Virus record (IMG/VR): IMGVR_UViG_3300027746_000092
Location: 1-24,451 of that record
DNA length: 24,451 bases
Source: a virus
Direction: 5' to 3' (one strand)
Of this stretch, positions 1 to 7,179 are shown piece after piece. A model generated the notes under the pieces. That model ran no database searches, was not told the origin of the DNA, and saw only the letters and a program-made list of their open reading frames with translations. A program made the position numbers and the translations under genes. The stretch's first letter is position 1. Each line of letters begins with the position of its first letter.

Positions 1-129
1 CCAACATCACTAGGAAAACGAAGTGTTGATGACGCATACTCCGAATTTTCAGTCAAAGAAGCAAGGGGTCCTTTTGCTGAACCTGGAGCCTTAAAACTAA
101 TGTCGGTAAGATTGAAAAGTGCCATTTAG
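1..129 (+). CDS. C-terminal end of an unidentified late protein (partial)
   Basis: Frame 1 is open from the window edge to a TAG at 127-129 and gives the last 42 residues of a protein ending in ...KLMSVRLKSAI. The start lies outside the window. It sits 29 bases upstream of gp4 on the same strand, in a block of virion genes, so a structural or DNA-packaging role is likely by context. I do not recognise the fragment well enough to name it. Confidence 0.6.
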   Translation, partial: PTSLGKRSVDDAYSEFSVKEARGPFAEPGALKLMSVRLKSAI

Positions 130-158
130 TATCCTATGGAGATTTACTACATATTTAT

Positions 159-605
159 ATGACATTTGGCAAAACTTATAAAGGATGGTTCAATCCAAGG
201 CATCCCACCAAATATAAAGGTGATGCGGATAACATCGTCTATCGGTCAACATGGGAACGCAGGGTAATGAAATGGTTGGATGAACATCCGAATGTTCTCT
301 GGTGGTCGTCAGAAGAATTGGCAGTACCATACAAGTCTCCAATCGACAATAAAATGCACCGCTACTTTCCAGATTTTATCGCCAAAATGAGGTTGAAAGA
401 CGGCAAGGTAATGACTTATATTATTGAGGTAAAGCCAATGGCACAGACAAAGATGCCTACTCAGAAAAGGAAAACCAAAAGGTTTCTACAAGAGATGGCA
501 ACCTATGCGGTCAATCAGGAGAAATGGAGAGCTGCGGATATATTCTGTCAGGAACATGGGTGGAAGTTCCTTGTGGTAACGGAACATGAACTTGGATTAC
601 TATAA
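159..605 (+). CDS. 4: gp4-like head completion protein, PD-(D/E)xK nuclease fold
   Basis: The 148-aa product matches the T4 gp4 head-completion family in length (T4 gp4 is about 150 aa) and in its opening pattern of basic and aromatic residues followed by YRSTWERR. Gp4 acts at the last step of head maturation, after DNA packaging and before tail joining. A nuclease-type core is visible: E33 in STWERR, P71-D72 in YFPDF, and E90-V-K92 in IIEVKP, the TnsA-like E...D...ExK arrangement. The start at 159 has only a distant GGAG (138-141). It overlaps by ATGA the stop of an 8-codon reading frame that begins at 136, probably by chance. T4 likewise places gene 4 among virion morphogenesis genes. Confidence 0.85.
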   Translation: MTFGKTYKGWFNPRHPTKYKGDADNIVYRSTWERRVMKWLDEHPNVLWWSSEELAVPYKSPIDNKMHRYFPDFIAKMRLKDGKVMTYIIEVKPMAQTKMPTQKRKTKRFLQEMATYAVNQEKWRAADIFCQEHGWKFLVVTEHELGLL

Positions 606-666
606 CCTTATCTTTAAAACGGAACACCGATACTTATAAGGTTTTGCTGCTAAAAAGAAGGTAATA

Positions 667-693
667 ATGGACTTTATTTTTGAGTATAAATAG
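667..693 (+). other. 8-codon leader ORF (MDFIFEYK) before the next gene
   Basis: An ATG at 667 follows a strong AAGAAGG ribosome-binding site with five-base spacing and reads eight codons to a TAG at 691-693. The next gene starts at 697, three bases later, and has no good ribosome-binding site of its own. This geometry would allow translation re-initiation. The last codons are formed by the late promoter box itself. Whether it is translated is inference. Confidence 0.4.
685..692 (+). promoter_or_regulatory. T4-type late promoter box TATAAATA
   Basis: This is a perfect TATAAATA octamer, the -10 element recognised by gp55-bound RNA polymerase in T4 relatives. It lies 4 bases before the ATG at 697, so the expected start site falls at or inside that ATG. 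The window also encodes gp33, the late co-activator, which supports late-type regulation. Confidence 0.7.
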
Positions 694-696
694 AGT

Positions 697-1275
697 ATGG
701 CTTATTTACTAGAAAGAATCACTCAGCAGCTATCGGAAGAAGGTTTAGAACCAAGAACCAATGCAGCTAGAGAGTGGTTAAAAGCTAAGGTAAAGAATTT
801 ATCACCTCAGCGCACGGCGTTAATGAAAGACCGTGATAAGATAAAAAATAGGTCGATGTTGGGTTGTATGTATTTTTACTTTTACGACCCTAAGTTAAAG
901 GATTCGTTGCCATATTACGATAGGTTCCCATTGGTTATACCAATTGAACGATACTCAGACGGTTTCTTAGGACTGAACTTGCATTATATCAGCCCAAAGC
1001 AACGGATTATCCTTTTAGACAAATTGAGTGTATTTTTAAATAATGATGACTACGATGAAACCACAAAGTTTCGTTTGAGGTATCACACACTTAAAAATGC
1101 CTCCAGAATTTTTGAAGGTACTCCTTGTATCAAGAGGTACCTCTACAAACACGTTGACAGTAGGTTCTTAGAAATACCTGCTGAAGAATGGGATATTGCT
1201 GCCTTAATTCCATATGAATATTTTATAGGCGCAACAAAAAATAAAGTTTACGCAGATTCTAGGAAAAAATTCTAA
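697..1275 (+). CDS. Conserved T4-superfamily morphogenesis protein, function not certain
   Basis: This 192-aa protein has a run of aromatic-rich motifs (YFYFYDPK, LPYYDRFPLVIPIERY, GFLGLNLHY) and a C-terminal EEWDIAALIP plus GATKNKVYADSR. I recall the same pattern in T4-like cyanophages. It holds the position that gene 53 (baseplate wedge) has after gene 4 in T4, but its sequence does not look like T4 gp53, so I do not use that name. No signal peptide or membrane segment is visible. The stop overlaps the next start (TAATG). It is very likely a virion or assembly protein because it lies between gp4 and tail genes. The ATG at 697 lacks a good ribosome-binding site (see the leader ORF at 667). 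Confidence 0.75.
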   Translation: MAYLLERITQQLSEEGLEPRTNAAREWLKAKVKNLSPQRTALMKDRDKIKNRSMLGCMYFYFYDPKLKDSLPYYDRFPLVIPIERYSDGFLGLNLHYISPKQRIILLDKLSVFLNNDDYDETTKFRLRYHTLKNASRIFEGTPCIKRYLYKHVDSRFLEIPAEEWDIAALIPYEYFIGATKNKVYADSRKKF

Positions 1276-2045
1276 TGTCTTTTTCACCACAATTATTTTT
1301 AACTAACATTAAAGCACACGATGGCCCGGCAAAACCTTCTAGGTTTGAGGTGATTCTTCCTATTCCAAGTTATATCAATTCATTTGTAGGTAATTCAGTT
1401 CTTGAACAATTGATTAATTTACCAAATAATATTGTATCATCTGTAACTGATATCTTTTCAGCACCTCAGGATCCAGCAACAAGAACAACCAATGCTTCTT
1501 TATCTCGTTACTTAGCTTTACAATGTGAAACTGCTGAGTTGCCCGGTCGAACATTATTAACACAAGATGTTAAGATTTATGGTCCCACATTTAAAGTGCC
1601 ATATCAATCACAATACAATGATATTAATTTAGGATTTATTTGCACAAATGATTTCTATGAGAGAAAATTGTTTGACCGTTGGATAGAAGCAATTCACCCA
1701 TCAGATACAAACAATATGAGATTTCCAAAAGGAAACTCAACTCGTTATATGTGCAATATCACAATTATTCAATATGATGATTTTATTAAAAAGATTTACT
1801 CAGTAGAATTGGTTGATGCTTTTCCAATTGGTGTGGCTGCACAACCATTAAATTGGTCAGAAGATAACTTTCATCGGTTATCGGTGCAATTTGCATATCA
1901 GCGATATAAAGTTATATACGAAGGTAGTTACGATTTGGCTGCAGCCGCTAGTGCTTTGTTTGGTGTTAAAGCTGCGCCTTTTTTTGATAGAGCAGGAAAT
2001 TCTATTAACAATACAATAGGAAAAACGCTTGCGAAGATTTTTTAA
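1275..2045 (+). CDS. Tail-tube-fold baseplate protein (gp54/gp19-like)
   Basis: This 256-aa protein resembles the gp19/gp54/gp48 tube-fold family of T4 phages, the proteins that form or start the tail tube on the baseplate. Supporting features are the N-terminal RFEVILPIP strand, CETAELPGRTLLTQ near residues 85-98, the IYGPTFKVPY segment, and FICTNDFYERKLFDRWIE, which is typical of tube proteins. The C-terminal part (about 225-256) is alanine-rich and may be an added tail. The length lies between tube protein gp19 (about 160 aa) and initiator gp54 (about 320 aa), so a gp54-type initiator role is favoured. It overlaps the previous gene by TAATG and is followed 16 bases later by gp26. Confidence 0.75.
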   Translation: MSFSPQLFLTNIKAHDGPAKPSRFEVILPIPSYINSFVGNSVLEQLINLPNNIVSSVTDIFSAPQDPATRTTNASLSRYLALQCETAELPGRTLLTQDVKIYGPTFKVPYQSQYNDINLGFICTNDFYERKLFDRWIEAIHPSDTNNMRFPKGNSTRYMCNITIIQYDDFIKKIYSVELVDAFPIGVAAQPLNWSEDNFHRLSVQFAYQRYKVIYEGSYDLAAAASALFGVKAAPFFDRAGNSINNTIGKTLAKIF

Positions 2046-2061
2046 TTGATGAGGATTTAAT

Positions 2062-2796
2062 ATGTTACCTAAAATTGATGTGCCCATTTATAATGTAAAG
2101 TTATTGTCCACCGGCAAAAGCTTGCGATTTAGACCATTTACAGTAAAAGAAGAAAAACTCTTTTTGATGGCTAATGAAGGTGAAGATTTAACTACGATTG
2201 TTGATACAATTAAACAGATTCTTAATAATTGTATTTTAGATGAGTTTCAAGCAGATTCTTTACCTTTATTTGACATTGAACATTTATTTTTAAATATTCG
2301 TGCAAGGTCAATAGGAGAAGTGGTGAATCTAAAATATAAATGCAATAATGATGTTTTGGATGAAGAAACTAAAGAAGAAAAAAAATGTAATAATGTTGTT
2401 CAAATTGATTTAAATGTTTTAGATATTCATCCAGAAAAACAAGAAGGACATACAAATAAAATTCAAATTACTGAAAAACTTGGTATTGTAATGAAATATC
2501 CAAATTTTGAAACTCTTAAAAAATTTAAAGATGTATCAGAAGCGGATTCAATTATTAAAATGACAGTAAATTGTATTGATTATGTGTATGATGCCGATAA
2601 AATTTATTATGCAAAAGATTCTCAAGAGGAAGATTTAATTGAATTTATAGAATCCATGCAGAGTAAAGATTTGGAAAAAATTAAAAATTTCTTTGACACG
2701 ATGCCAAAGATAAGAAAAGATGTAGATTTTAAATGCAATAAATGTGGCCACGAAGAAAAAATTGAAGTAGAAGGAATTCAAAATTTTTTCGTATAA
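2062..2796 (+). CDS. 26: gp26-like baseplate hub / tail assembly protein, zero-frame product
   Basis: The 244-aa product matches the T4 gp26 (T4 baseplate protein) family: an N-terminal LPKIDVPIYNVKLLSTGK, a central FDIEHLFLNIRARSIGE, and cysteine pairs (KYKCN..KKCN and CNKCGHE near the C-terminus) that could bind zinc. In T4 this family helps assemble the baseplate hub around the tape measure. A GAGG ribosome-binding site precedes the ATG at 2062. The gene ends in a run of slippery bases (2781-2790) just before its TAA, and the -1 frame continues to 2978. Zero-frame protein plus a -1 extension is the layout of tail-assembly chaperones placed just upstream of tape-measure genes. The gene is more AT-rich than gp4. 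Confidence 0.8.
   Translation: MLPKIDVPIYNVKLLSTGKSLRFRPFTVKEEKLFLMANEGEDLTTIVDTIKQILNNCILDEFQADSLPLFDIEHLFLNIRARSIGEVVNLKYKCNNDVLDEETKEEKKCNNVVQIDLNVLDIHPEKQEGHTNKIQITEKLGIVMKYPNFETLKKFKDVSEADSIIKMTVNCIDYVYDADKIYYAKDSQEEDLIEFIESMQSKDLEKIKNFFDTMPKIRKDVDFKCNKCGHEEKIEVEGIQNFFV
2781..2790 (+). promoter_or_regulatory. Candidate -1 ribosomal frameshift site (tandem slippery heptamers)
   Basis: In the gp26 frame the sequence reads CAA AAT TTT TTC GTA TAA. It contains A-AAT-TTT (2781-2787) and T-TTT-TTC (2784-2790), both canonical X-XXY-YYZ heptamers aligned correctly for a -1 slip, only two codons before the zero-frame stop. The -1 frame is then open for 62 more codons. The heptamers are seen directly; that slippage occurs is inference. 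Confidence 0.75.
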
Positions 2797-2978
2797 GTTT
2801 TGGTTATGAAAACCTGACGAACTATTACCAAACAAACTTTGCTTTAATGCAACATCACAAGTATAGTTTGACTGAATTGGAAAATATGTTACCTTGGGAA
2901 AGAGATATCTATGTGAATATGCTAATGAGATATCTGGAAGAAGAAAACGAAAAGATTAAACAAATGCAAAGGCGTTAA
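2790..2978 (+). CDS. -1 frame extension of gp26: tail assembly chaperone GT-type domain
   Basis: This is the stretch translated after a -1 slip at 2781-2790, 62 codons from CGT to the TAA at 2976-2978. It includes the motif YSLTELENMLPWERDIYVNM followed by a charged helix ending MQRR, the helical W-E-R-x-I-Y type of domain seen in lambda gpT-like chaperone extensions. The only internal ATG candidate for separate translation (2847) has no ribosome-binding site. The frame ends two bases before the tape-measure ATG (2981). In lambda-like phages the fusion protein coats the tape measure and recruits tube subunits; the same role is inferred here. The expected fusion product is about 305 aa. Confidence 0.75.
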   Translation, partial: RISFGYENLTNYYQTNFALMQHHKYSLTELENMLPWERDIYVNMLMRYLEEENEKIKQMQRR

Positions 2979-2980
2979 AA

Positions 2981-5098
2981 ATGGCAAGTAGGTTAACTGA
3001 TATATTACAACAAGAATATAAAACCAGAGGTTTGATTGGTGGAACAGCATCAGCTTTTGGTAAATCTAGCCGAGAAAAAATGGACATTAGAAATGTTCTG
3101 TTTGGTGGATCCGGTTTAGGTTCAATTGTTGGTCGTAAAGTTTTTGGCAAAGGATATTCAGCAATTGACCGTTCCAATAAATCTTCAGAAATGTCATCTG
3201 CCATTTCCGGTTCTTCAAGTGTTCTACAAGAAATTAGTATTAATAGTAGAATAACTGCAAAAAATTCTATGGCTTTGCCTGCAATGGCAAGCCAAATGAA
3301 TATTATGCAAAAGAATATTGCTAAGTTAGTAAAATTGCAAGGTGGAACTCCATCTACAAAAGCTCAAAGTTATTTTTCTAGTGCAAAATTTAGAGAAAAT
3401 GCTTATGAAGCAACATTTAATAAAAATGCTAAAGGCACAACACCAACTATGGTGAGTAAAGAAAAAGGAAGTGAATTAACTGGAATATTAGGTTTAGTTT
3501 CTTCTTTATTTGTTGGATTGGCTTCAAAATTAGGAAGTTTTGGTTCAATTATTGCTGGATTAGTTGGAACATTTGCTGTTCTTGGAACAGTATTAATGGG
3601 AACAGTTAAATTGATTATGGGCATTATTAGTATGTTGCCTGGTGGAAAATTATTAGTGAAAGGTTTAAAACTTGGCGCTTTAGCTACAGGAGGACTTTTT
3701 GCTGCTAATGCTTTAAGTAAAGGAAATGACGGTACTGATATTTCAGGTCAATCTAATCAAAGAGGTTTTCTTGACAGAGCAGGACAAGCTGCGGGAGGAA
3801 TTGGAGGAGCTGCTCTTGCTTATGGAGGTTTAAAAGCTGGATCAGCACTAGGAAACAGAGCGCCACAATATGAAATGCGACAATCGACCATTGCTGAAAA
3901 AGGTGGCAAAATGGTTAAAGCTGGAGATGTTGGCAGCAAATCTATGGGTGAAAAATTAGAAAAATTAAGAAAATTTGCTGTAAAGATAACATCAAAAAAA
4001 CAAAACACTTTATTTTTTAAACTTCTTGGTGAAAAAGTTGGTAAAGCAATTGCATTTAAAGCTGTAACAATGTTTGCTAGTTTTGCAGCTGCACCATTTA
4101 CTGCTGGATTTTCCCTTTTAATTACAATTGCAAGTGCTATATTATTGGGTTATGAGATTATTCAGATTTATGACGCTATATTTGGCAAAGATGGAATTGA
4201 AACAGCTTTAGATGCAATGGATAAAGCAAAAAAAACTTCCGATTCAGCAACAGCACCAGAAGCCATGTCATTTGAAGATGCTTTAATAGGTGCATTTGCT
4301 GAAGCTTTAGGACTCAATCAACCTACACCAACATCACCAACACCAGCTTCAGAAGTTTCAAATTTACCAAAAGCAGGCACAGCAGAAGCAGTAAAACAAC
4401 AATCATTTTTAGGTGGCCAACAACAAACATATGCTAGTTTAGGTGGCGGAGAGTTTGGTGCAGATATGCTTGCTGCTACAGGTGTTAACGCTGACCAAGT
4501 TGATAACACCTCTCCCACTCGTGTTGGTGGTGGAGATATGGCAACGCTAATTAGAAATAAATTTAAAGCCGCAGGATTTACTGATGCACAGGCTGAAGGA
4601 GCAGTTGCAAATGCTATGGCAGAATCAAGACTTGATCCTAATGCTCATAACACTAAAGGTGAAGATAGTGTTGGCCTTTTCCAAATGAATAGAAAAGGTG
4701 GTTTAGGTAAAGGTTATTCGGTTGAACAGTTAAAAGATCCAAATTTTAATATTGATTTAGCTATAGAAGCTGCTAAAAAATCAAAAAGATTTAAAGAGGC
4801 AAAAACAGCAGAAGAAGCAACAAAAGCATTTATGATAGATGTTGAAAGACCTAAAGACCAAAGTGCTTCTGCTCAAGCAAAAAGAGTGGCTTTTTTAAAT
4901 AAAACTGGAGAAAAAATTGGAGAAGCATCATCAGCTGCAGCTGCTGCCAATAGAACTCCTTCTCCATCTTCTGGTGGCAATCAAACAACAAATATTATTG
5001 GTGGCGGAAGTGGAAAACAATCAGTTGTATCATCATCAGCTGCTAGTCCATATGATACTGAATTAGCTAGACTTTTAACTCAAGGAATGTCAGCATAA
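2981..5098 (+). CDS. Tape-measure / tail-length protein with C-terminal tail lysozyme domain
   Basis: This is a 705-aa protein in the position of T4 gp29 (590 aa), just after gp26 and its -1 extension. The N-terminal part is Ser/Ala/Gly-rich and helical. Hydrophobic segments lie at about 165-240 and 345-405, as in tape-measure proteins that insert into the host membrane. Residues about 520-640 look like a phage tail lysozyme: IRNKFKAAGFTDAQAEGAVA, then AMAESRLDPNAHN with a likely catalytic Glu548, and SVGLFQMNRKGG. A low-complexity Ser/Ala/Gly tail follows. The role would be to set tail length and open peptidoglycan at injection. At about 1.5 angstrom per residue the tail would be near 105 nm (inference). 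Confidence 0.8.
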   Translation: MASRLTDILQQEYKTRGLIGGTASAFGKSSREKMDIRNVLFGGSGLGSIVGRKVFGKGYSAIDRSNKSSEMSSAISGSSSVLQEISINSRITAKNSMALPAMASQMNIMQKNIAKLVKLQGGTPSTKAQSYFSSAKFRENAYEATFNKNAKGTTPTMVSKEKGSELTGILGLVSSLFVGLASKLGSFGSIIAGLVGTFAVLGTVLMGTVKLIMGIISMLPGGKLLVKGLKLGALATGGLFAANALSKGNDGTDISGQSNQRGFLDRAGQAAGGIGGAALAYGGLKAGSALGNRAPQYEMRQSTIAEKGGKMVKAGDVGSKSMGEKLEKLRKFAVKITSKKQNTLFFKLLGEKVGKAIAFKAVTMFASFAAAPFTAGFSLLITIASAILLGYEIIQIYDAIFGKDGIETALDAMDKAKKTSDSATAPEAMSFEDALIGAFAEALGLNQPTPTSPTPASEVSNLPKAGTAEAVKQQSFLGGQQQTYASLGGGEFGADMLAATGVNADQVDNTSPTRVGGGDMATLIRNKFKAAGFTDAQAEGAVANAMAESRLDPNAHNTKGEDSVGLFQMNRKGGLGKGYSVEQLKDPNFNIDLAIEAAKKSKRFKEAKTAEEATKAFMIDVERPKDQSASAQAKRVAFLNKTGEKIGEASSAAAAANRTPSPSSGGNQTTNIIGGGSGKQSVVSSSAASPYDTELARLLTQGMSA

Positions 5099-5101
5099 AA
5101 A

Positions 5102-5121
5102 AACCCCGCCGAAGCGGGGTT
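5102..5121 (-). terminator. Intrinsic terminator downstream of gp32, cUUCGg loop
   Basis: On the - strand this is a perfect 8-bp stem (AACCCCGC / GCGGGGTT) closed by a TTCG tetraloop and followed by a run of T residues. It lies 20 bases past the gp32 stop. It ends the whole leftward block and faces the end of the tape-measure gene. The + strand can form the same stem but lacks a T-run, so termination there would be weaker. Confidence 0.92.
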
Positions 5122-5141
5122 GACTTGCATGGGATTTTGTA

Positions 5142-6026
5142 TTACTTTGTTTCAGCAAGTGATTTGAAGTAATCCAAATCTTCATCTTCAACACCAGACT
5201 TTAAGACAACATCATCGTCTTTGAAAGGACTGATATCAGCAGATTCAGCTTTGGTTCTTACAACTTCACCATCAAAGCCTAGAACTTTATCCAAACGAGC
5301 TTTTAATTGCTCATAAGGTTTGAACTGCGACTTCTGAGTAAACTCTTTGAGAGAAAACTCTTTCTTCCACAATTCTTCTAGTTTAGCATCATCACCTTCA
5401 AATAATGGAGATGAATCAGCAAACTCCGATTTATCATAATTACGATAACCTTCAACATTACGAATCTTCAATTTGAAATTAGCACCTTCCCACATATCAA
5501 ATGGGTTAACTGGTGTTTCATCAGCGAATTCAGGATTCATCGCCTCTGTAATCTTATCAAAGATTTTCTTGCCAAACTTAAACAGTTTGATTTGACCTTC
5601 ATTATCAGGATTACTTGGGTCAGACACAACTAGAATGTTAGCAACATAAGACAACTTGCGTTTTTGTTTGCGAGCAATCTCTTTGTTAGCTTCAATTCCA
5701 GAATTCCATAATGTATTATTGTGTTCACAAACAGGACACTTATCATTCAAAGTGGTCAAGCAGTTATCAATAAACCAACCGCCAGGTCCCTGAAATCCAT
5801 GACTGAATGTGCGAACCCACGGTAAGGCGTCATCACCGTCAACTGCTGGTGCTGGCAGAAAGCGAATGACCGCCATGCCGTTACCAGATTTATCTACTGA
5901 TGGTTGCCAAAAGCGAGTATCGTCTTTTGAACCGGCTTCAGAACTGCCGGATTGAGTAGCTTCAATCGCCTTAGTAAGTTTATCCAACGAACTACGATTG
6001 CGCTTTAGGTTTGCAAATGAACTCAT
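5142..6026 (-). CDS. 32: gp32 single-stranded DNA-binding protein
   Basis: The 294-aa product matches T4 gp32 (301 aa) in architecture. The N-terminal basic segment (LKRNRSSLDKL, residues 7-17) fits the cooperative-binding LAST motif. The zinc-binding set H76, C89, C97 and C100 in the core mirrors T4 His64-Cys77-Cys87-Cys90. The C-terminus is acidic (EDEDLDYF), as expected for the tail that contacts gp59 and other replication proteins. It coats ssDNA in replication, recombination and repair. A GAGG ribosome-binding site sits within a set of TAATAC repeats, overlapping sigma70-like and late promoters lie upstream (6086-6114), and a strong terminator lies downstream, so it can be expressed as a single cistron. 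Confidence 0.95.
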   Translation of the reverse strand: MSSFANLKRNRSSLDKLTKAIEATQSGSSEAGSKDDTRFWQPSVDKSGNGMAVIRFLPAPAVDGDDALPWVRTFSHGFQGPGGWFIDNCLTTLNDKCPVCEHNNTLWNSGIEANKEIARKQKRKLSYVANILVVSDPSNPDNEGQIKLFKFGKKIFDKITEAMNPEFADETPVNPFDMWEGANFKLKIRNVEGYRNYDKSEFADSSPLFEGDDAKLEELWKKEFSLKEFTQKSQFKPYEQLKARLDKVLGFDGEVVRTKAESADISPFKDDDVVLKSGVEDEDLDYFKSLAETK

Positions 6027-6028
6027 AT

Positions 6029-6053
6029 GTATTACCTCGTATTAAATGTATTA
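6029..6053 (-). promoter_or_regulatory. Candidate gp32 translational operator: three TAATAC repeats around the RBS
   Basis: The gp32 leader holds TAATAC at 6029-6034, 6039-6044 and 6048-6053 (- strand), spaced 10 and 9 bases apart, with the GAGG ribosome-binding site (6035-6038) between the first two. The leader is unstructured and AT-rich. In T4, gp32 represses its own mRNA by binding an unstructured AU-rich leader with short repeats; the same control is inferred here. Confidence 0.5.
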
Positions 6054-6085
6054 AAAAATATGTGCAACTTATCCACATTATGCAT

Positions 6086-6114
6086 AGTATATCATTTATT
6101 TATATGCTTTGCAA
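6086..6114 (-). promoter_or_regulatory. Overlapping sigma70-like and T4 late promoters for gp32
   Basis: On the - strand TTGCAA (6109-6114) and TATACT (6086-6091) are 17 bases apart, a sigma70-like promoter. Within the spacer a perfect late box TATAAATA occupies 6097-6104. The two would start transcripts at roughly 6079 and 6091. This would keep gp32 expressed early and late. The late box also encodes part of the last codons of the HAD gene. Confidence 0.6.
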
Positions 6115-6595
6115 GTAGAATATCTAGCAACATAATAGTATTGCCAACATCTTTGTGATGAATACCTATACCTCCTGCTTCATTAAAGGCTTGAATAACA
6201 TCCAAGGTATCATCAATCAGGATGCTATTTGGTGTAGCATAATCTGCCTTTAATTTTCTTCCTGCTACAACATTGACCTTCCATTTCTCAGAAAGGTTCA
6301 TTCTTTTAACCCACACTTTTTTTTGAATCTCCACTTCATCATGGTATTTGTTACCGCCAGATGAAGTAAGAATTTCAACATTCTCATGTGGAAAATTGGT
6401 TGAAACATATGTTATTAACTCTGAAGCACCTGGCCACCAGTCTAAAGTTTCAAAGTGTTTGCCTTCAATAAATTTAGTCCAGTTTTTACTGAACATTTTT
6501 CTATCTCGTGCTGAACCAGGCGATTCATTAAACAACTCAATGTACCGCTTTTCAAAATTGGCAATTACGCCATCCATATCTAAGTATAATTTCAT
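6092..6595 (-). CDS. HAD-superfamily hydrolase / 5'-nucleotidase-like
   Basis: The 167-aa product begins with the HAD motif I LDMDGVIANF (nucleophile Asp and acid/base Asp at residues 6 and 8), has a motif II candidate ILTSSGG and a C-terminal DD pair (ILIDDT) for metal binding. The size and the short N-terminal cap resemble the 5'(3')-deoxyribonucleotidase type (NT5C), which dephosphorylates dNMPs, but a polynucleotide phosphatase or other HAD role cannot be excluded. It overlaps gp59 by ATGA and lies between gp59 and gp32, in a replication cluster, which suits a nucleotide-metabolism role. Confidence 0.8.
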   Translation of the reverse strand: MKLYLDMDGVIANFEKRYIELFNESPGSARDRKMFSKNWTKFIEGKHFETLDWWPGASELITYVSTNFPHENVEILTSSGGNKYHDEVEIQKKVWVKRMNLSEKWKVNVVAGRKLKADYATPNSILIDDTLDVIQAFNEAGGIGIHHKDVGNTIMLLDILLAKHINK

Positions 6596-7179
6596 AATAT
6601 AATCTTCTTTAATAACAACTTGTATTTTACAGTATCAAAGGTAAGAAAAGAGGCATACTTGGTTAGTTTTCTTCGGTAATCTGGCCATCGTATTGTATCG
6701 GTAATCTTCCTATCCCACATCGGTAAGAATTGCAGGATTGCGTTTAGGACGATTAGTGTTTCTGGTGATATCTCTTTGCGTAAAGCCATCGTTAACAGTC
6801 TTGGATGGTCTCCATTCGTTGACAATAATTCATTAGGATCTTTACAATCTTCAAAAATAACTTTACAATCATTCTCAAAGGTATACGATAGGGATTGAAC
6901 TACCTTCTGCCGTAATAGGTAATTTACCTCAGCTTCAGGTTGTAATAGTGTGCCTGCCCATGCCTCACTATTCTCAAATAGGTTGGCAATTACAAAATTC
7001 TGAAATTGTTCTTTATTTGGATACTTACGGGACAGTTTATAGAAATGGTATTTGTCCCTACGATTTTCAAATGTAGTGGGACTGATATTACACTTACCAT
7101 TATACTTGAAATAATCGTAATCGCTGGTGAAGTGTAATTTTAGAGTATGATATATTGAAAATGCTTCATAGCCTGTCAT
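6592..7179 (-). CDS. 59: gp59-like helicase loader
   Basis: The 195-aa product resembles T4 gp59 (217 aa). Visible agreements are the YxxFKYNGKCNISPTTFENRR segment, matching the T4 pattern of a lysine/tyrosine-rich DNA-binding N-terminal domain, then RRDKYHFYKLSRKY, and AWAG in the middle. The C-terminal half is helical with LTKYASFL near the end. Gp59 binds forked DNA and gp32 and loads the gp41 helicase. The gene is overlapped by gp33 upstream and HAD downstream through ATGA couplings, and it stays close to gp32 as in T4. Confidence 0.85.
   Translation of the reverse strand: MTGYEAFSIYHTLKLHFTSDYDYFKYNGKCNISPTTFENRRDKYHFYKLSRKYPNKEQFQNFVIANLFENSEAWAGTLLQPEAEVNYLLRQKVVQSLSYTFENDCKVIFEDCKDPNELLSTNGDHPRLLTMALRKEISPETLIVLNAILQFLPMWDRKITDTIRWPDYRRKLTKYASFLTFDTVKYKLLLKKIIL

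Noticed and set aside
152-159. TATTTATA, a late promoter box on the - strand
   Set aside because: It would read back into the upstream late gene; AT-rich leader makes a chance match likely.
697-1275. Naming this gene gp53 from its position after gene 4
   Set aside because: The protein does not resemble T4 gp53, so position alone is not enough.
2847-2978. Independent 43-aa gene starting at ATG 2847
   Set aside because: There is no ribosome-binding site, while the frame is open back to the slippery site; frameshift translation fits better.
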